Under the pieces are notes generated by a model, which saw only the letters and a program-made list of their open reading frames with translations, was not told where the DNA came from and ran no database searches. From positions 124,001 through 188,000 of the forward strand of contig JAUIEJ010000010.1 in the NCBI GenBank assembly GCA_030428885.1: a DNA stretch of 64,000 nucleotides, read 5' to 3'. The stretch is from Gemmatimonadota bacterium. Lineage in GTDB: Bacteria > Gemmatimonadota > Gemmatimonadetes > Longimicrobiales > Gaopeijiaceae. The position numbers and the translations under genes are program-made. Shown here piece by piece: positions 50,844-59,383 of the stretch (position 1 is the stretch's first letter; the number at the start of each line of letters is the position of its first letter).

Positions 50844-52496
50844 GTGGCCCGCCACCCCCTGGCCGGACAGTCGCCCCCCGACTCCATGCTCGTGGACGTC
50901 GACGCCCTGGTCGACGCCTACACCTCCCGTGTCCCCGACCCGTCGGTGCCCGGCCAACGGGTGTCGTTCGGCACGTCGGGCCACCGGGGCAGCGCCCTGG
51001 ACACCACCTTCAACGAGCACCACATCGTGGCGGTGGTGGAGGCGGTGCGGCGCTACCGGGCGACCCAGGGCATCGACGGTCCCCTCTTCCTGGGCCTGGA
51101 CACCCACGCCCTGTCGGCGCCGGCGGGGCGCACGGCGTTGGAGGTCCTGGGTGCGGCCGGGGTCGACGTCATGGTGGCCCCGGAGGACGGCCCCGACGCC
51201 GGGTTCACCCCGACCCCCGCGGTGTCCCATGCGATCCTGACGTGGAATCGGGACCGCCGCAGCGGCCTGGCCGACGGCATCGTCATCACGCCGTCCCACA
51301 ATCCCCCTCGGGACGGGGGCATCAAATACAACCCGCCCCACGGAGGGCCCGCGGGCACCGACGCCACGCGCTGGATCGAGGACGAGGCCAACGCCCTCCT
51401 GGAAGCGGGGATCGCCGGGGTGCGCCGGATCTCGGTGGACCGGGCTCGGGCCCGGGACACCACCCACGCCCACGACTACATGAGCGCCTACGTCGACGAC
51501 CTGGCGGCCGCGGTGGATCTGGAGGCGGTGCGGGGCGCCGGCGTGCGCCTGGGAGTGGACCCCCTGGGGGGGGCCGGCGTGCATTACTGGGGCCGCATCG
51601 CCGAGCGGTATGGCCTGGATCTCACGGCGGTGGACACGCTCATCGATCCCACCTTCCGCTTCATGAGCGTGGACAGCGACGGGGTGATCCGCATGGATCC
51701 GTCGTCGCCCGACGCCATGCAGCGGCTCCTGACACTCCGGGACTCCTTCGACGTCGCCTTCGCCTGCGACACGGACTACGACCGCCACGGGATCGTCACG
51801 CCCGGGGGCGGGCTGATGCCGGCCAACGACTACCTGTCGACGGCGGTGTGGTACCTGTTCCAGAACCGCCCCGAGTGGGGCGAGGACCGGAAGGTGGGCA
51901 AAACCCTGGTCACCAGCGGAATGGTGGATCGGGTGAGCCGCTCGCTGGGGCGGCGGACGTACGAGGTGCCCGTGGGCTTCAAGTGGTTCGTCGACGGTCT
52001 GGTGGACGGCTCCCTGGGGTTCGTGGGCGAGGAGAGCGCCGGCGCCACCTTCCTGCGCCGGGACGGCCGCCCCTGGACCACCGACAAGGACGGCATCGTG
52101 CTCTGCCTGCTGGCGGCCGAGATCCTGGCCCGCACGGGCCGGGATCCGGCCCAGGTGTACGAGGAGCTGGCCGAGCGGTTCGGCCGGCCGACCTACCGGC
52201 GACTCTCGGCACCGGCCACCGCCGAGCAGAAGGCCCGGCTCAAGTCGCTGGACGCGTCGGATCTCCACCTCACCGAAGTGGGAGGCCAACCCATCGAGTC
52301 GGTCCTCACCCACGCCCCGGGGAACGGGGCCGCCATCGGCGGCTTGAAGGTCACCACCGCCGACGCCTGGTTCGCCCTCCGTCCCTCGGGCACCGAGAAC
52401 ATCTACAAGATCTACGTGGAGAGCTTCCTCGGACCCGACCACGTGGACCGGATCGCCGACGCCGTGGGGGGCATCGTCGACGACGTCATGGCGTGA
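50844..52496 (+). CDS. pgm: Alpha-D-phosphohexomutase: phosphoglucomutase
   Basis: The 550-residue enzyme from GTG (VARHPLAGQ...) closely follows bacterial Pgm along its length. FGTSGHRGSALDTTFNEHHI starts domain 1, and the phosphoserine loop is IVITPSHNPPRDGGIKYNPP. The metal loop is ACDTDYDRHG, the sugar-binding loop GEESAGATFLRRDG, and the phosphate-binding loop ARPSGTE-like ALRPSGTENIYKIY. All catalytic residues are present. It interconverts glucose 1- and 6-phosphate and links glycogen, UDP-glucose and cell-surface sugar supply to glycolysis. A GGAG site lies 6 bp before the GTG. Its end overlaps the convergent pseudokinase gene by 11 bp. Confidence 0.95.
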   Translation: MARHPLAGQSPPDSMLVDVDALVDAYTSRVPDPSVPGQRVSFGTSGHRGSALDTTFNEHHIVAVVEAVRRYRATQGIDGPLFLGLDTHALSAPAGRTALEVLGAAGVDVMVAPEDGPDAGFTPTPAVSHAILTWNRDRRSGLADGIVITPSHNPPRDGGIKYNPPHGGPAGTDATRWIEDEANALLEAGIAGVRRISVDRARARDTTHAHDYMSAYVDDLAAAVDLEAVRGAGVRLGVDPLGGAGVHYWGRIAERYGLDLTAVDTLIDPTFRFMSVDSDGVIRMDPSSPDAMQRLLTLRDSFDVAFACDTDYDRHGIVTPGGGLMPANDYLSTAVWYLFQNRPEWGEDRKVGKTLVTSGMVDRVSRSLGRRTYEVPVGFKWFVDGLVDGSLGFVGEESAGATFLRRDGRPWTTDKDGIVLCLLAAEILARTGRDPAQVYEELAERFGRPTYRRLSAPATAEQKARLKSLDASDLHLTEVGGQPIESVLTHAPGNGAAIGGLKVTTADAWFALRPSGTENIYKIYVESFLGPDHVDRIADAVGGIVDDVMA

Positions 52497-53784
52497 ACAC
52501 CGTCTCCTTCGACGTCTCCAACGCTCGGAGCACCGCCTCCCGCTCGGCCTCGGGGCCCGGCGTTCCGTCGCTGCGGCGTGCGCCCCGGGTGAGGATGTGG
52601 AGCCGAAAGAGCCCGCCCAGGGTGGGCAGGCCCAGTTCCCGGCGCGCGCCGTAGGCCACCAGAGCCCGGCGCACGGCCGCGGCTGTGCGGTTCCTCCCGA
52701 CGAACACCCGGCGCACGAGCTTCACCGGATCCTTCGCACGGCGGGGCTCCAGATGGCGGGCGTAGGCCAGGAGGAAGTCGAAGAGATCGCGGGTGGGCAC
52801 GTCGGCGGCGGTGTGGGCCGACCAATCGGCGATGCCCGAGACCCGCCCCTGGTCGAACCGGACCGTATCGGGCCCCAGGGCCCCGTGGGACGGCACCAGG
52901 GGCACGGGGCGGACGTCCAGTCGCTCGCCGAGTTGGACGGCCCAGGGCTGCTCCCCCACCTCGTCGGGGACCAGGGATCCGTCGGCGGCCCCGTCGCTCC
53001 GAAGGGCGTTCTGGAGATCGGCCAGGGTCTCGGCCACCGCCACCAGGTGCTGGGCCATGAGGGAGGGCGAGGGGCGGCGGGGAAGATCCAGGCTCAGCGC
53101 CCGGCCCGGGAGAAACCCCGTGGCCAGGACCTCGACCTTCTCCGAGAGTCGGTGAGCCAGGGGCGCGGGGACCAGCTCCCGCCAGGGCGACGGCAAGGCG
53201 CCCCGCACCGAGGCCAGGGCCCGGGCCTGCCCCACGAGCCCGGATCGCCCCGTCCCCCGGGGACGCACCTGCACCAGGACCAGAGGGTGACGAGCCTCCG
53301 GGCTTCCCCCGCGCCGGCCGAAGCCCACGAGATCGCCCCCGTAGGCGAGACCGGCGGCGGGCTCGGCGAGTTGGTGGACCCGGATCCCCACTCCGGTCAG
53401 CCCGCAGGCCTTGAGGGCGGCTCGAACCTCGGTCCAGACGGCGTCGACCTCCAACGGCCCCGGGGTCCGGGTGCCGAACCGCCGCCGCAGGACCGCCACG
53501 GCGATCCCCTCGAAGCCCCGGTTCAGCGCCGCCAATCCCAGCGACCGCTCCCACCGCTGGCGGCGGCTCGTCATGGGGACGTGATGGCGGAGGATGTGCC
53601 CAAGGGCGACCCGGTCTCCCGGCTCCACCAGGAACCGGCCGAACCGGAGGGGAGCCACGCTGCCCCGCCCGGAGGGAGGCACGACCAGGGGAGCCGCCGA
53701 GGGGGCGGTGGTGCGGATGCGGATCGGATTCCGGGGGGCGCGAGCCTCCCGAACGTCGACGGTGGGTGCGGGAGACGAAGACAC
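52486..53784 (-). CDS. APH-fold (aminoglycoside phosphotransferase-like) protein without catalytic Asp: probable pseudokinase
   Basis: The 432-residue product starts at GTG with a strong GGAGGAG site 5 bp upstream. The second half matches the phosphotransferase (APH) fold. KVEVLATGFLPGRAL and MAQHLVAVAETLADLQNAL are N-lobe/hinge features, SHGALGPDTVRF (H300-F310) stands where HGDLHPGN usually is, and GIADWSAHT has the metal-binding DW at D320. In SHGAL the catalytic Asp is replaced by Ala302 and the Asn is also absent, so ATP phosphate transfer is unlikely. The N-terminal third (to about 190) has no clear family. The leader contains a candidate GEMM-type riboswitch. Confidence 0.68.
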   Translation of the reverse strand: MSSSPAPTVDVREARAPRNPIRIRTTAPSAAPLVVPPSGRGSVAPLRFGRFLVEPGDRVALGHILRHHVPMTSRRQRWERSLGLAALNRGFEGIAVAVLRRRFGTRTPGPLEVDAVWTEVRAALKACGLTGVGIRVHQLAEPAAGLAYGGDLVGFGRRGGSPEARHPLVLVQVRPRGTGRSGLVGQARALASVRGALPSPWRELVPAPLAHRLSEKVEVLATGFLPGRALSLDLPRRPSPSLMAQHLVAVAETLADLQNALRSDGAADGSLVPDEVGEQPWAVQLGERLDVRPVPLVPSHGALGPDTVRFDQGRVSGIADWSAHTAADVPTRDLFDFLLAYARHLEPRRAKDPVKLVRRVFVGRNRTAAAVRRALVAYGARRELGLPTLGGLFRLHILTRGARRSDGTPGPEAEREAVLRALETSKETVFTP

Positions 53785-53827
53785 CAGCTCCTCCGTGCAA
53801 TCAGGGGGGTGCGCTGGCGGCTCGGCA

Positions 53828-53920
53828 GGCGTGGCGCCGCCCCGAAACGTCGGGCGCGGACGCGGTAGCCCCGGGGCTCTGCGTCACCACCTTTCGGTGG
53901 CTTTGCTCTGAGCAGCGGTC
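53828..53920 (-). promoter_or_regulatory. Candidate GEMM-I (cyclic di-GMP / cyclic dinucleotide) riboswitch
   Basis: Read on the minus strand, 53861-53913 gives GAGCAAAGCC, a CCACC/GGTGG stem closed by a GAAA tetraloop, then TGACGCAGAGCC, CCGG and GGCTACCGCG. This follows the GEMM-I core, GCAAA.CC-hairpin(GAAA)-GG.GACGCAAAGCC-stem-GGCUA, nearly base for base. A second GC-rich stem (from about 53828 to 53860) would be the other helix to which the tetraloop docks. The element ends about 40 bases before the pseudokinase GTG, i.e. in its leader. The GGAGGAG ribosome site lies just downstream and could be sequestered or released. A covariance-model score has not been computed. Confidence 0.6.
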
Positions 53921-54037
53921 GTACCCGAACGGTGCGACTCCGAAGCGGTCGTGGTCAAGGCTGGCGTACCCGGGTGTCACACCTGAACTCTGTCCTGCGC
54001 ATGCCCCTTCGAACGACACTCACTCCTGGAGGAATCC

Positions 54038-54697
54038 ATGCATCCCGCCGTTGACACCCGCTCCACCCGGCGCCTGGCGCGCCTGCCCATCGCCCTGGCC
54101 CTTCTGGTCGCCGTGGCCGCCCTCGGCGCCTGGCGCGCTCCCGACGCCGGCGCCGTCGTGCCGACGGCGGACTGGCTCGAGGCCCTGGACGCCCCCAACC
54201 GCATGCTGTTCGACGCCCCGAGCTCCAACAACGGAGTGCCCCTGGTCCACGCGCTCAACTACATGAACTCGTGGAACGCCGCCGGGGCCGAAGACGCCGA
54301 CATCGACGCCGTGATCACGCTCTACGGCGCCACCACGTTCCACGGCCTCGACGACTCCATGTGGGCCAAGTACGGCCTGGGCGCCGTCATGGGCGAGAAC
54401 GATCTCGCCGGGGCGCCGTACGAGGTCAACCCGTGGCGGACGGCTCCCGTCTTCGACGGCGCCACGCTCCCGCCCGCGAGCATCGAGGCCCTCTCCGACC
54501 GGGGCGCGACCTTCATCATGTGCAACAACGCCCTCACCTACTTCGCCGGAAAGGTGGCCGCCGCCCACGGGCTCGACGCCGAGGTGGTCTACGGCGACAT
54601 GAAGGCCCACATCCTGCCGGACGTCACTCTCGTCCCGGCCATGGTGGTGGCCCTCGATCGGGCCCAGCAGGCCGGCCTGTCCTACCACCGGCAGTAG
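54038..54697 (+). CDS. Exported DsrE-like (DsrE/DsrF/TusD-fold) protein
   Basis: The 219-residue protein has a signal peptide (LARLPIALALLVAVAALGAWRAPDAGA). The mature part has the DsrE-like pattern: LNYMNSWNAAGAEDADIDAVITLYGATTFHGLDDSMWAKYGLG, then GATFIMCNNALTYFAGKV (conserved Cys in the MCNNAL motif), and ILPDVTLVPAMVVALDRAQQAGLSYHRQ at the end. Exported members of this sulfur-relay-like fold are found in many bacteria, and their role outside the cytoplasm is unknown. A GGAGGA site precedes the ATG by about 6 bp. The nearest gene downstream is the ECF sigma factor, behind a terminator-like stem-loop. Confidence 0.72.
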   Translation: MHPAVDTRSTRRLARLPIALALLVAVAALGAWRAPDAGAVVPTADWLEALDAPNRMLFDAPSSNNGVPLVHALNYMNSWNAAGAEDADIDAVITLYGATTFHGLDDSMWAKYGLGAVMGENDLAGAPYEVNPWRTAPVFDGATLPPASIEALSDRGATFIMCNNALTYFAGKVAAAHGLDAEVVYGDMKAHILPDVTLVPAMVVALDRAQQAGLSYHRQ

Positions 54698-54714
54698 GTC
54701 CACCGGGCCGCCCA

Positions 54715-54745
54715 CCGTCCCGGCGGGGACCCCCCGTCGGGACGG
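54715..54745 (+). terminator. GC-rich stem-loop after the DsrE-like gene
   Basis: CCGTCCCGGCGGGG and CCCCGTCGGGACGG form a 14-bp stem (one mismatch) around a 3-base loop, 18 bp after the DsrE-like stop and 6 bp before the next promoter. It is not followed by a T-run, so it may be a weak or Rho-assisted terminator. Confidence 0.5.
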
Positions 54746-54750
54746 CGCGG

Positions 54751-54780
54751 TTGGTGCATGGCGCCCCGCCACCCCATACT
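54751..54780 (+). promoter_or_regulatory. Candidate promoter with leaderless start for the sigma/kinase operon
   Basis: TTGGTG (54751-54756) and CATACT (54775-54780) are 18 bp apart. The GTG at 54788 begins seven bases after the -10 hexamer, so the transcript could start at the codon itself with no ribosome site. The -10 hexamer and spacing match the promoter-like site at 538-566. Confidence 0.45.
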
Positions 54781-54787
54781 TGCGGAC

Positions 54788-55384
54788 GTGACCTCGTCCG
54801 CTTCCCCCCCCGACCCCTCCCCGGAGCGGGTGACGCGCCTCCTCGAGCAGTTGGAGGACGGCGACCGCAGCGCCGTGGACCCGCTCTTCCGGCTGGTCTA
54901 CGACGACCTGCGCCGTCTCGCCCGGGCCGCCATGTCCCGGGAACGCCCGGGCCACACCCTCCAGGCCACCGCGTTGGTGAACGAGGCGTGGCTCAAACTC
55001 GCCGGTGGACGCCCCCCGGCGGCCTCGGGCCGGGAGCACTTCCTGGGCATCGCCGCCCGGGCCATGCGCCAGGTGCTGGTGGACCACGCCCGGAAGCGCA
55101 GCGCGGACCGGCGGGGAGGAGACCGGGTCCGGGTGACCCTGGCCGCGGCCGACGGGCCCGCCGACGGACACGATCCCCACGAGATCCTGGCCCTGGACCG
55201 GGCCCTGGACGAGTTGGACGCCGTGGATCCGCGCCTGCGCCAGGTGGTGGAGTACCGGTACTTCGCCGGCCTCACCGACGATGAGATCGCCGGACTCCTG
55301 GGCGTCACCCGACGCACCGTGCTCCGGGACTGGGCCAAGGCCCGCGCCTGGCTCAACAAGGCTCTCTCCGACGACGGGTCGTGA
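54788..55384 (+). CDS. TIGR02999-type ECF sigma factor
   Basis: From GTG the protein has 198 residues. It carries the features of the TIGR02999 (ECF, SigA-like subfamily) sigma factors: ERVTRLLEQLEDGDRSAVDPLFRLVYDDLRRLARAAMSRERPGHTLQATALVNEAWLKL, then EHFLGIAARAMRQVLVDHARKRSADRRGG and the region 4 helix-turn-helix YFAGLTDDEIAGLLGVTRRTVLRDWAKARAWL. An ATG 30 bases earlier (54758) is possible but would overlap the proposed promoter. The stop overlaps the kinase GTG by 4 bp. Such sigma/kinase pairs suggest that the kinase regulates, or is regulated by, the sigma factor. Confidence 0.9.
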   Translation: MTSSASPPDPSPERVTRLLEQLEDGDRSAVDPLFRLVYDDLRRLARAAMSRERPGHTLQATALVNEAWLKLAGGRPPAASGREHFLGIAARAMRQVLVDHARKRSADRRGGDRVRVTLAAADGPADGHDPHEILALDRALDELDAVDPRLRQVVEYRYFAGLTDDEIAGLLGVTRRTVLRDWAKARAWLNKALSDDGS

Positions 55385-58185
55385 GCGCCGACGAGCGTCA
55401 GGACCGGATCTGGGACCTCTTCGAGGCGTCGCTGGACCACGCCCCGGACGAACGCCGGGCGTGGCTGCGGGACGCCGAATCCGACCCCGAGATCGTGGCC
55501 GAGGTGGAGGGCCTCCTGGACGGTCACGAAACCGAAGGGGGACTCCTGGATCGGCCCGTGCCCCTTCCCCCGTCGGGCACCGAGCCCGATGACGACACCG
55601 CCATGGAGGCGCGGGTCCGAGCCGTCTTCGAGGGCACCTACGGCCTCGTGCGGGAGCTGGGACGGGGCGGGATGTCGCGGGTCTACCTCGCCTGGGAGCG
55701 GAAGCACCAGCGGCGGGTCGTCCTGAAGGTGCTCCGGCCCGAGGTGGCCGCGGGCACCGGGGCGGAGCGCTTCGCCCGGGAAGCCCGCCTGGTGGCCCGT
55801 CTCTCCCACCCGAACGTCGTGCCCCTCATCGACTCGGGCGTGCGGGAGGGGCTGGCCTACTACGTCATGCCCTACATCGACGGCCTGTCGCTTCGAGACC
55901 GGCTGACGGGACTGGACGGGGGACTGCCCCTGGACGGGGCTCTCGCCGTGCTGCGGAACGTGGCGGCCGCCCTGGACTTCGCCCACGTGGCCGGGGTGGT
56001 GCATCGGGATCTCAAGCCCGACAACGTCCTCCTGGCCGGGCCCCACGCGTACCTCTTCGACTTCGGCATCGCCCGGGCCTCCACCGGGCCGGGGGGCGTG
56101 GACGCCGAAGGGACGGTCCTGACTCGGGAGGGAGCGTTCCTGGGCACCCCGGGCTACGCCGCCCCGGAGCAGTTGTGGGGTGGAGCGACCCTGGACCACC
56201 GGGCCGACCTCTGGGCCTGGGGCGTGTTGGCGTGGGAGGTCCTCACCGGCGAACTCCCTCCCAACCCCGCCGACCCTCTGGCGGGAGGGCACACCGCCCT
56301 GGACGAAGGACTCGTGGCCCGGCGGCCCGGCGTGCCCCCCGAGGTGGCCCGCATCGTGGCCCGCTGCCTCGAACTCGACCCGGCCCGCCGCCCCGAGAGC
56401 GCCGCCGACCTCCTGGACGCCCTGGGGGCCGGGGCCGAGGCCGCACCTCGCGATGCCCCGTCCCGATCCGGCTCCCGGTGGGGGGGGATCGGTGTGGGTG
56501 TGGGCGCGGTGGCGGTGATCGCCGCCGCGGCGGTGGTCCTGCAGGATCGGCGCGACGCCGGGGCCGCCGGATCGGGCGGGCCCCTGGGACTCCCGGTGGC
56601 CGTCGCCCCCTTCGAGGCGTCGGGAGACGACCCGGGACTCGCCCTCCTGGGGCGTTTCGCCGGCGACTGGGTCACCCAGGGCATCCAGGACCTGGACGGT
56701 CTCGCCGTTGTGCCCTGGCCCGCTTCGGTGGGAGCCGCCGGCGACCGGCGAGAAGCCGAGGACGTGCTGGCCGCCGTGATCCGGGGCACGGGGGCCGGGA
56801 CGGTGGTGGTGGGGTCGATCTACGCCCTGGACGACCGCCTGCGCTTCCGCGCCGAGGTCGTGGACGCCGCCACGGGGCTGGTGTTGTCGGCGCCCGAACC
56901 GGTATCGTCGTCTCCCGATTCGGCCGAGACGGCCTTGGGCGTGCTGGTGGACCGGATCCGGACGAGCCTCGCCATCGCCGGCGACGAACGCCTGGCGGCC
57001 ATTCCGGGGCTCGCCCGGCACCCGCCGTCGTTCGAGGCGTACCGGGCCTTCGACCAGGGCATGGAGCTCTACCTCGCCCAGGAGTACTCCGACGCCACCG
57101 AGGCCTTCCAGACGGCGTGGCAGCGGGACACCACCTTCCACTCCGCCCTGGTCTACGCTGCGGCCACCGCGCTGAACACCGGCGACCCGACGACGGCCGA
57201 CGACGCTCTGGACCGGGTCGAGCCCTACGTGGCCACGCTGAGCACGCCGGAGCGGGCTCGGTGGGAGGCCATGCGCGCCGTGGCCGACGGCGACAGCCCC
57301 CGGGCGCTGCGAGCCATGATGCGCCTCGCCGAGACCGGACCGGGGTCCCGGGCGCCGTACAACGTGGCCCGGTTGGCCCTGGCCATGAACCGCCCCGAAG
57401 ACGCGTTGGCGGCGCTGGAATCCGCCGACCCCGATCGGGGCGAACTCCGGGGCTGGGCCCAGTACTGGACCCAGCTCGCCCACGCCCGCCACGTCCTGGG
57501 CGACTTCGAGGGCGAAGCCGCCGCCGCCGCCGAAATGCGTCGTCGGTACCCGGAGCGCCGGGTGGCCCTGGTCCTGGAGGTCCGGGCACGGGCCGCCCAG
57601 GGACGCTTCGACGACGTGGACCGCCTGCTGGATCTGGCCGAGACCCTGGCGCCCGAGACCTATTGGTCGGCGGGGGCGGCGGCGGTGGTGGGAGCCGAGG
57701 CCGCCCGGGCCCACGGTCACGAGACCGCATGGCCGGATCTTCTGGCCCGGGGCGAGGCCTGGCTCGACACCCGACTGTCGGCGGCCCCGGAGTACAGGAG
57801 CCACCGCTACTGGCGAGCCAGCGCCGCCTACGACGCCCGGGCGTGGACCGAGGCCCGGGAACGGTTCGGGGCGCTCCTGGACGAGGTGCCCGACAACGAC
57901 ACCTACCGGGGCATGACGGCGCTGGCGGCGGGGCATGCCGGCGACACGGCCACGGCCCGAGCCCTTCTCGAGGAGACCTTTCCCGGCGGTCCGGGCGAAC
58001 ACACCGCCTATCGGGCGCGCCTGGCGGCGCTCCAGGGCGACGCCGACGAAACCGCCGCCCTCCTGGGCCTCGCATTCGCCCAGGGGGTGAACGGGTGGGC
58101 GTGGATCCACGAGTCGGGGTACGACGACTTCGCACCCGTGGGCTCCGACCCCCGGATCGCCAGGCTGGTCCCGGCGCGGTATTGA
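55381..58185 (+). CDS. Transmembrane Ser/Thr protein kinase with C-terminal repeat region
   Basis: The 934-residue protein is translationally coupled to the sigma factor (GTGA). Kinase motifs are LGRGGMSRVY (glycine loop), K116 in VVLKVL, catalytic HRDLKPDN (208-215), DFG (227-229) and APEQLWGG. A membrane helix lies at about 369-387 (WGGIGVGVGAVAVIAAAAVV). The exported part (about 390-934) begins with a TolB-like N-terminal segment (LGLPVAVAPFEASGDDPGLALLGRFAGDWVTQGI, VVVGSIYALDDRLRFRAEVVDAATG) and continues with helical TPR-like repeats (YSDATEAFQTAWQRDTTFHSALVYAAATAL...). All catalytic residues are present. The kinase at 13433 has a similar layout but without the TolB-like part. Confidence 0.92.
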   Translation: MSADERQDRIWDLFEASLDHAPDERRAWLRDAESDPEIVAEVEGLLDGHETEGGLLDRPVPLPPSGTEPDDDTAMEARVRAVFEGTYGLVRELGRGGMSRVYLAWERKHQRRVVLKVLRPEVAAGTGAERFAREARLVARLSHPNVVPLIDSGVREGLAYYVMPYIDGLSLRDRLTGLDGGLPLDGALAVLRNVAAALDFAHVAGVVHRDLKPDNVLLAGPHAYLFDFGIARASTGPGGVDAEGTVLTREGAFLGTPGYAAPEQLWGGATLDHRADLWAWGVLAWEVLTGELPPNPADPLAGGHTALDEGLVARRPGVPPEVARIVARCLELDPARRPESAADLLDALGAGAEAAPRDAPSRSGSRWGGIGVGVGAVAVIAAAAVVLQDRRDAGAAGSGGPLGLPVAVAPFEASGDDPGLALLGRFAGDWVTQGIQDLDGLAVVPWPASVGAAGDRREAEDVLAAVIRGTGAGTVVVGSIYALDDRLRFRAEVVDAATGLVLSAPEPVSSSPDSAETALGVLVDRIRTSLAIAGDERLAAIPGLARHPPSFEAYRAFDQGMELYLAQEYSDATEAFQTAWQRDTTFHSALVYAAATALNTGDPTTADDALDRVEPYVATLSTPERARWEAMRAVADGDSPRALRAMMRLAETGPGSRAPYNVARLALAMNRPEDALAALESADPDRGELRGWAQYWTQLAHARHVLGDFEGEAAAAAEMRRRYPERRVALVLEVRARAAQGRFDDVDRLLDLAETLAPETYWSAGAAAVVGAEAARAHGHETAWPDLLARGEAWLDTRLSAAPEYRSHRYWRASAAYDARAWTEARERFGALLDEVPDNDTYRGMTALAAGHAGDTATARALLEETFPGGPGEHTAYRARLAALQGDADETAALLGLAFAQGVNGWAWIHESGYDDFAPVGSDPRIARLVPARY

Positions 58186-58281
58186 GGGGGACCCGGATCG
58201 GCTGTCACACTCCGGCGTCGGTTCGCGCAGAGGGGGGTGAGCCGTTCCCCCGAGACTTCCGCTGCGCCGGAGACGAAGACG

Positions 58282-59367
58282 ATGACGACGACGACCCCCC
58301 TCCCCTCCCGCCCCGATGCCTCCCGGGTCGAGGACTTCGGGCAACACCTTCTGGACGTGCTGAACCACGGGGCCGTGGCCCTGGGTCTCTCCGTGGGGCA
58401 CCGGACGGGGCTGTTCGACACCCTGGCGGGGTTGTCGCCCTCCACCAGTGCAGAGATCGCCGACGCCGCCGGACTCGATGAGCGGTACGTGCGGGAGTGG
58501 CTCGGCGCCATGGCCACCGCCCGGATCGTGGAGTACGACGGCACCACGGGACGATACGTCCTACCCGCGCCCCACGCCGCCCTCCTGACCCGCTCCGCCA
58601 CACCCGACAACATGGCGGTGACGGCCCAGTGGTTCGCCGTGCTGGCCGGGGTGGAAGACCGCATCGTGGAGTGCTTCCATCGAGGGGGCGGCGTGCCGTA
58701 CGAGGAGTTCGGACGCTTCCACGAGGTCATGGCCGAGGAGAGCGGGCAGACCGTGGTGGCGGCCCTCTTCGACCACATCCTCCCCCTGGCCCCGGGGCTC
58801 ATCCAGCGCCTGCGGGAGGGCATCGACGTCCTGGACGTGGGCTGCGGTCGGGGCCGGGCGCTCCTGGCCATGGCCAGCGAGTACCCCAACTCCCGATTCC
58901 GGGGCTACGATCTCTCCGAAGAGGCCGTGGGCCCCGCCCGTCGGGAGGCGGCGGAGATGGGACTGCGCAACGTCTTCTTCGCCGCGGTGGACGCCGCCCT
59001 CATGTCGGATGCCGAGCGGTTCGATCTGGTCACGGCCTTCGACATCGTCCACGACCAGGCTCGTCCCGACCAGGTGCTGGCCAACCTCCGTGGGGCCCTG
59101 CGCCCCGGGGGCCTGCTCCTCATGCAGGACATCTCGACCCACACCCCCCTGGAGTCCAACCTCGACCACCCGCTGGGGCCGTTCCTCTACACCATCTCGT
59201 ACACCCACTGCATGACCGTCTCCCTGGCCCGGAACGGGGCGGGCCTCGGTACCTGCTGGGGTCGGGAACTGGCCGAGAGCATGCTCGCCGACGCCGGATT
59301 CGTGGATGTGGAGGTCCACACCCTCGAACACGACATCCAGAACTTCTTCTACCTGGCGCGGCGTTGA
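58282..59367 (+). CDS. Winged-helix plus class I SAM-dependent methyltransferase (Rv2258c-like)
   Basis: The 361-residue product has an N-terminal winged helix (about 15-100: VEDFGQHLLDVLNHGAVALGLSVGHRTGLFDTLAGLSPSTSAEIADAAGLDERYVREWLGAMATARIVEYDGTTGRYVL), used for dimerisation as in Rv2258c-type methyltransferases. The Rossmann core begins at VLDVGCGRGRALLAMASEYP with SRFRGYDLSEEAVGPAR, and DAERFDLVTAFDIVHDQARPDQVLANLRGALRPGGLLLMQD and the C-terminal segment complete it. All SAM-binding motifs are intact. The methyl acceptor is unknown. It has no close partner; the stop lies 16 bp from the convergent membrane protein. Confidence 0.9.
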   Translation: MTTTTPLPSRPDASRVEDFGQHLLDVLNHGAVALGLSVGHRTGLFDTLAGLSPSTSAEIADAAGLDERYVREWLGAMATARIVEYDGTTGRYVLPAPHAALLTRSATPDNMAVTAQWFAVLAGVEDRIVECFHRGGGVPYEEFGRFHEVMAEESGQTVVAALFDHILPLAPGLIQRLREGIDVLDVGCGRGRALLAMASEYPNSRFRGYDLSEEAVGPARREAAEMGLRNVFFAAVDAALMSDAERFDLVTAFDIVHDQARPDQVLANLRGALRPGGLLLMQDISTHTPLESNLDHPLGPFLYTISYTHCMTVSLARNGAGLGTCWGRELAESMLADAGFVDVEVHTLEHDIQNFFYLARR

Positions 59368-59383
59368 GGGCGGCGTTCGGGCC

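Noticed and set aside
46250-50887. 1545-codon minus-strand frame opposite the M14 gene
   Set aside because: Composition is Gly/Val/His/Arg-rich shadow of the M14 coding strand, with no signal peptide or domain.
54898-58401. 1167-codon minus-strand frame opposite the sigma/kinase operon
   Set aside because: Same shadow effect; the plus strand shows clear kinase and sigma motifs.
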